From JBFMDN01 sp040753915 (GTDB taxonomy: Bacteria > Desulfobacterota > Desulfomonilia > Desulfomonilales > Desulfomonilaceae), in the NCBI GenBank assembly GCA_040753915.1, contig JBFMDN010000098.1, positions 1-15,008 on the forward strand: DNA of 15,008 bases, in the 5' to 3' direction. The notes under the pieces are model-generated. The model did not search any database, had not been told where the DNA came from, and saw nothing but the letters and a program-made list of their open reading frames with translations. Both the position numbers and the translations under genes were made by a program. This document shows, one piece after another, positions 13,943 to 15,008 of the stretch. The stretch's first letter is position 1. Each line of letters begins with the position of its first letter.

Positions 13943-13995
13943 CGTAGGGCTGGCTGTGCCCGCCGATCCTCTTGTCCGGCAGAGCCCGGCCTACG
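13943..13995. repeat. Second REP-like element
   Basis: Ends CGTAGG (13943-13948) and CCTACG (13990-13995) pair, and the interior TGTGCCCGCC and GGCAGAGCCCGGC resemble the element at 6046-6094 read on the opposite strand. Internal pairing is imperfect, so this is a decayed or divergent copy. Confidence 0.5.
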
Positions 13996-14288
13996 ACTGT
14001 GTCACAGGGCGGTTGGTATGATCGCCACAGAATCGCGAATTCAGAGTTACCGCATGTGTGATGGCTCCCCCCTCTTCACCCAGTCATGGAGCAGATACCG
14101 CGCTCCGTCCCTCGGCGGACAGATGTCCGGTTGGTCGCTCATCCCTCTTTGTATATGAATTCGGGCACTTGAACTCATTGAGGCGGGCGAGCGCGATGGG
14201 GGTGCCAGGTCCTGTAACCGGCTGTGGAGACAGGGTGCTCCTTCTGGGAATGGGCTCGAAAAATTTTTTCTCGGACGTGCAAAAAGTC
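13996..14288. other. Gene-free stretch before the oxidoreductase promoter
   Basis: No gene, RNA or clear repeat is recognised. The last part becomes A+T-rich (AAAAATTTTTT near 14260), which may act as an upstream promoter element. Confidence 0.3.
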
Positions 14289-14316
14289 TTGACATAGTTT
14301 TTATATAAGTTATATT
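14289..14316 (+). promoter_or_regulatory. Strong sigma70-like promoter for the oxidoreductase gene
   Basis: A perfect TTGACA (14289-14294), a 16-base very A+T-rich spacer and TATATT (14311-14316) make the best promoter in the window. Transcription would begin near 14323 and give a leader of about 340 bases before the ATG at 14664. Confidence 0.65.
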
Positions 14317-14322
14317 CGTATG

Positions 14323-14663
14323 GAAGGCGTTACCAAGTCTCGGTCAGCACAACCTTCGGAGCCTGGATGTATGCCCGGCCGGTCCCTTTATCCCAATTGA
14401 GCATCCAGGCTCCGAAGCCACCCAGCAAAGGCAGGCCAGTGTGAGGAAAAAGGACGGTAGTCGGGAGAATAGTCGGATCCGACCCAGGAAGGAACAACAG
14501 GCCAACGCCATTGCAGTAATTGACAGGGTGTACTCTGGAGCGCCTCGACCGGAATATTTTCGGGAAAAGCGTGGTTCGGCCACCATCGGGGCAGGAATTA
14601 GCGCCTCCCTGAGTGCACAAGATCGGACGACCGTATTGCAAGCCGAGTTTGAGAGGTAAGAAC
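14323..14663 (+). promoter_or_regulatory. Long 5' leader with a 16-base-pair inverted repeat
   Basis: CTTCGGAGCCTGGATG (14354-14369) and its exact reverse complement (14402-14417) enclose a 32-base loop that contains CCCGGCCGG. As RNA this would be the dominant fold of the leader. No T-run follows, so it is not a simple terminator. A leader this long before a Mo/W-enzyme gene invites thought of a cofactor-sensing RNA, but I cannot match it to the Moco/Tuco consensus by eye. A 72-codon open frame (14441-14659) ends four bases before the gene and has no recognisable product. Confidence 0.5.
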
Positions 14664-15008
14664 ATGAGGTACGCGGAAACAGGGTTTAATCTAGAGGTCG
14701 ATCTGACCCGAGGAAACATAGAGAGGGTAGAAACCGACCCGAGAGACACCGAGCTCTACCTGGGGGGCCTGGGTACTAACGCGAAGATCTTATGGGAGAG
14801 GGTCCCGCCCGAAGTCGAACCCTTTTCTCCCGATAATCTCTTGATCTTCAGCGCCGGTCTTTTGTGTGGCACGCCCGCTACCGGCTGCAACCGTACCATT
14901 GTTTCTACCATTTCGCCGCAGACCTTGTTGATGGCTTTTTCAATGATGGGGGGATTTTGGGCACCGGAATTGAAGTATGCCGGTTATGACAAGGTGATCC
15001 TTCGCGGC
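14664..15008 (+). CDS. Aldehyde:ferredoxin oxidoreductase-family protein, N-terminal part
   Basis: The first 115 residues of a gene cut by the window end; full family members have about 600-680. It matches the AOR N-terminal domain that binds the bis-pterin tungsten (or molybdenum) cofactor. Visible pieces are EVDLTRGNI (11-19), LGGLGTNAKIL (33-43; usually GGRG), PFSPDNLLIFSAG (53-65), GTPATGCNRT (69-78) and MMGGFWAPELKYAGYDKVILRG (94-115). AOR enzymes oxidise aldehydes with ferredoxin. The variant motifs GLGTNAK and GCNRT recall the BamB branch, the active-site subunit of class II benzoyl-CoA reductase in anaerobic aromatic degraders; this comes from memory and needs the missing part and neighbours. 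AGAGG lies seven bases before the ATG. Confidence 0.88.
   Translation, partial: MRYAETGFNLEVDLTRGNIERVETDPRDTELYLGGLGTNAKILWERVPPEVEPFSPDNLLIFSAGLLCGTPATGCNRTIVSTISPQTLLMAFSMMGGFWAPELKYAGYDKVILRG

Noticed and set aside
13628..14158. 176-codon plus-strand open frame
   Set aside because: It crosses the right end of the 376-base element and a REP-like unit, has Pro/Ser/Arg-rich composition and no motif.
14330..14749. 139-codon minus-strand open frame over the leader and start of the oxidoreductase gene
   Set aside because: It is antisense to the clear AOR N-terminus and its end is made of the inverted repeat; no known protein pattern.
1..15008. CRISPR array
   Set aside because: Repeats seen are two-copy or palindromic; no regular series of repeats and spacers exists and no cas gene is present.

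Overview
The window looks like a chromosomal stretch of an anaerobic deltaproteobacterium (Desulfobacterota), most plausibly a sulfate reducer or syntroph related to Desulfomonile or Syntrophobacter. The reasons are the mix of rubrerythrin, short-Q-loop cytochrome bd, DUF3795, orphan pyruvate-kinase C-domain and tungsten aldehyde oxidoreductase-type genes, moderate-to-high G+C, and many palindromic intergenic repeats. No rRNA, tRNA, CRISPR array, prophage or intact transposase was seen. The organism call is inference.

Region 1 (about 200-4770) is an oxygen and peroxide defence block. A PerR-type Fur-family repressor with all nine expected metal ligands is followed, same strand and tightly spaced, by rubrerythrin, cydA and cydB. 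About 280 bases later comes a peroxiredoxin with an export signal. A near-perfect 12-base inverted repeat overlaps the perR start region and its ribosome binding site, a good candidate for the autoregulatory operator. Together these genes would remove O2 at the membrane (CydAB), peroxide in the cytoplasm (rubrerythrin) and peroxide in the periplasm (peroxiredoxin).

Region 2 (4771-11173) holds mostly single genes: a membrane-anchored SGNH hydrolase (minus), a standalone pyruvate-kinase C-terminal domain protein, a PrmA-like methyltransferase, a ketopantoate reductase-family protein, a DUF3795 cysteine-rich protein (minus) and an unrecognised basic protein. Between the first two lies about 1 kb of non-coding DNA with a REP-like double hairpin and a separate 21-base-arm inverted repeat.

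Region 3 (11174-14663) has a regulator made of two complete TetR units in one chain (minus), then about 2.2 kb without a convincing gene. That stretch is full of palindromes and includes two candidate miniature mobile elements with terminal inverted repeats and short flanking direct repeats. One of them (13416-13791) carries at least five internal stem-loops.

Region 4 (14289-15008) is a strong sigma70-like promoter, a leader of about 340 bases with a perfect 16-base inverted repeat, and the start of an aldehyde:ferredoxin oxidoreductase-family gene cut off by the window end. It may belong to a BamB-like branch (W-enzyme of class II benzoyl-CoA reductase), but only 115 residues are visible.
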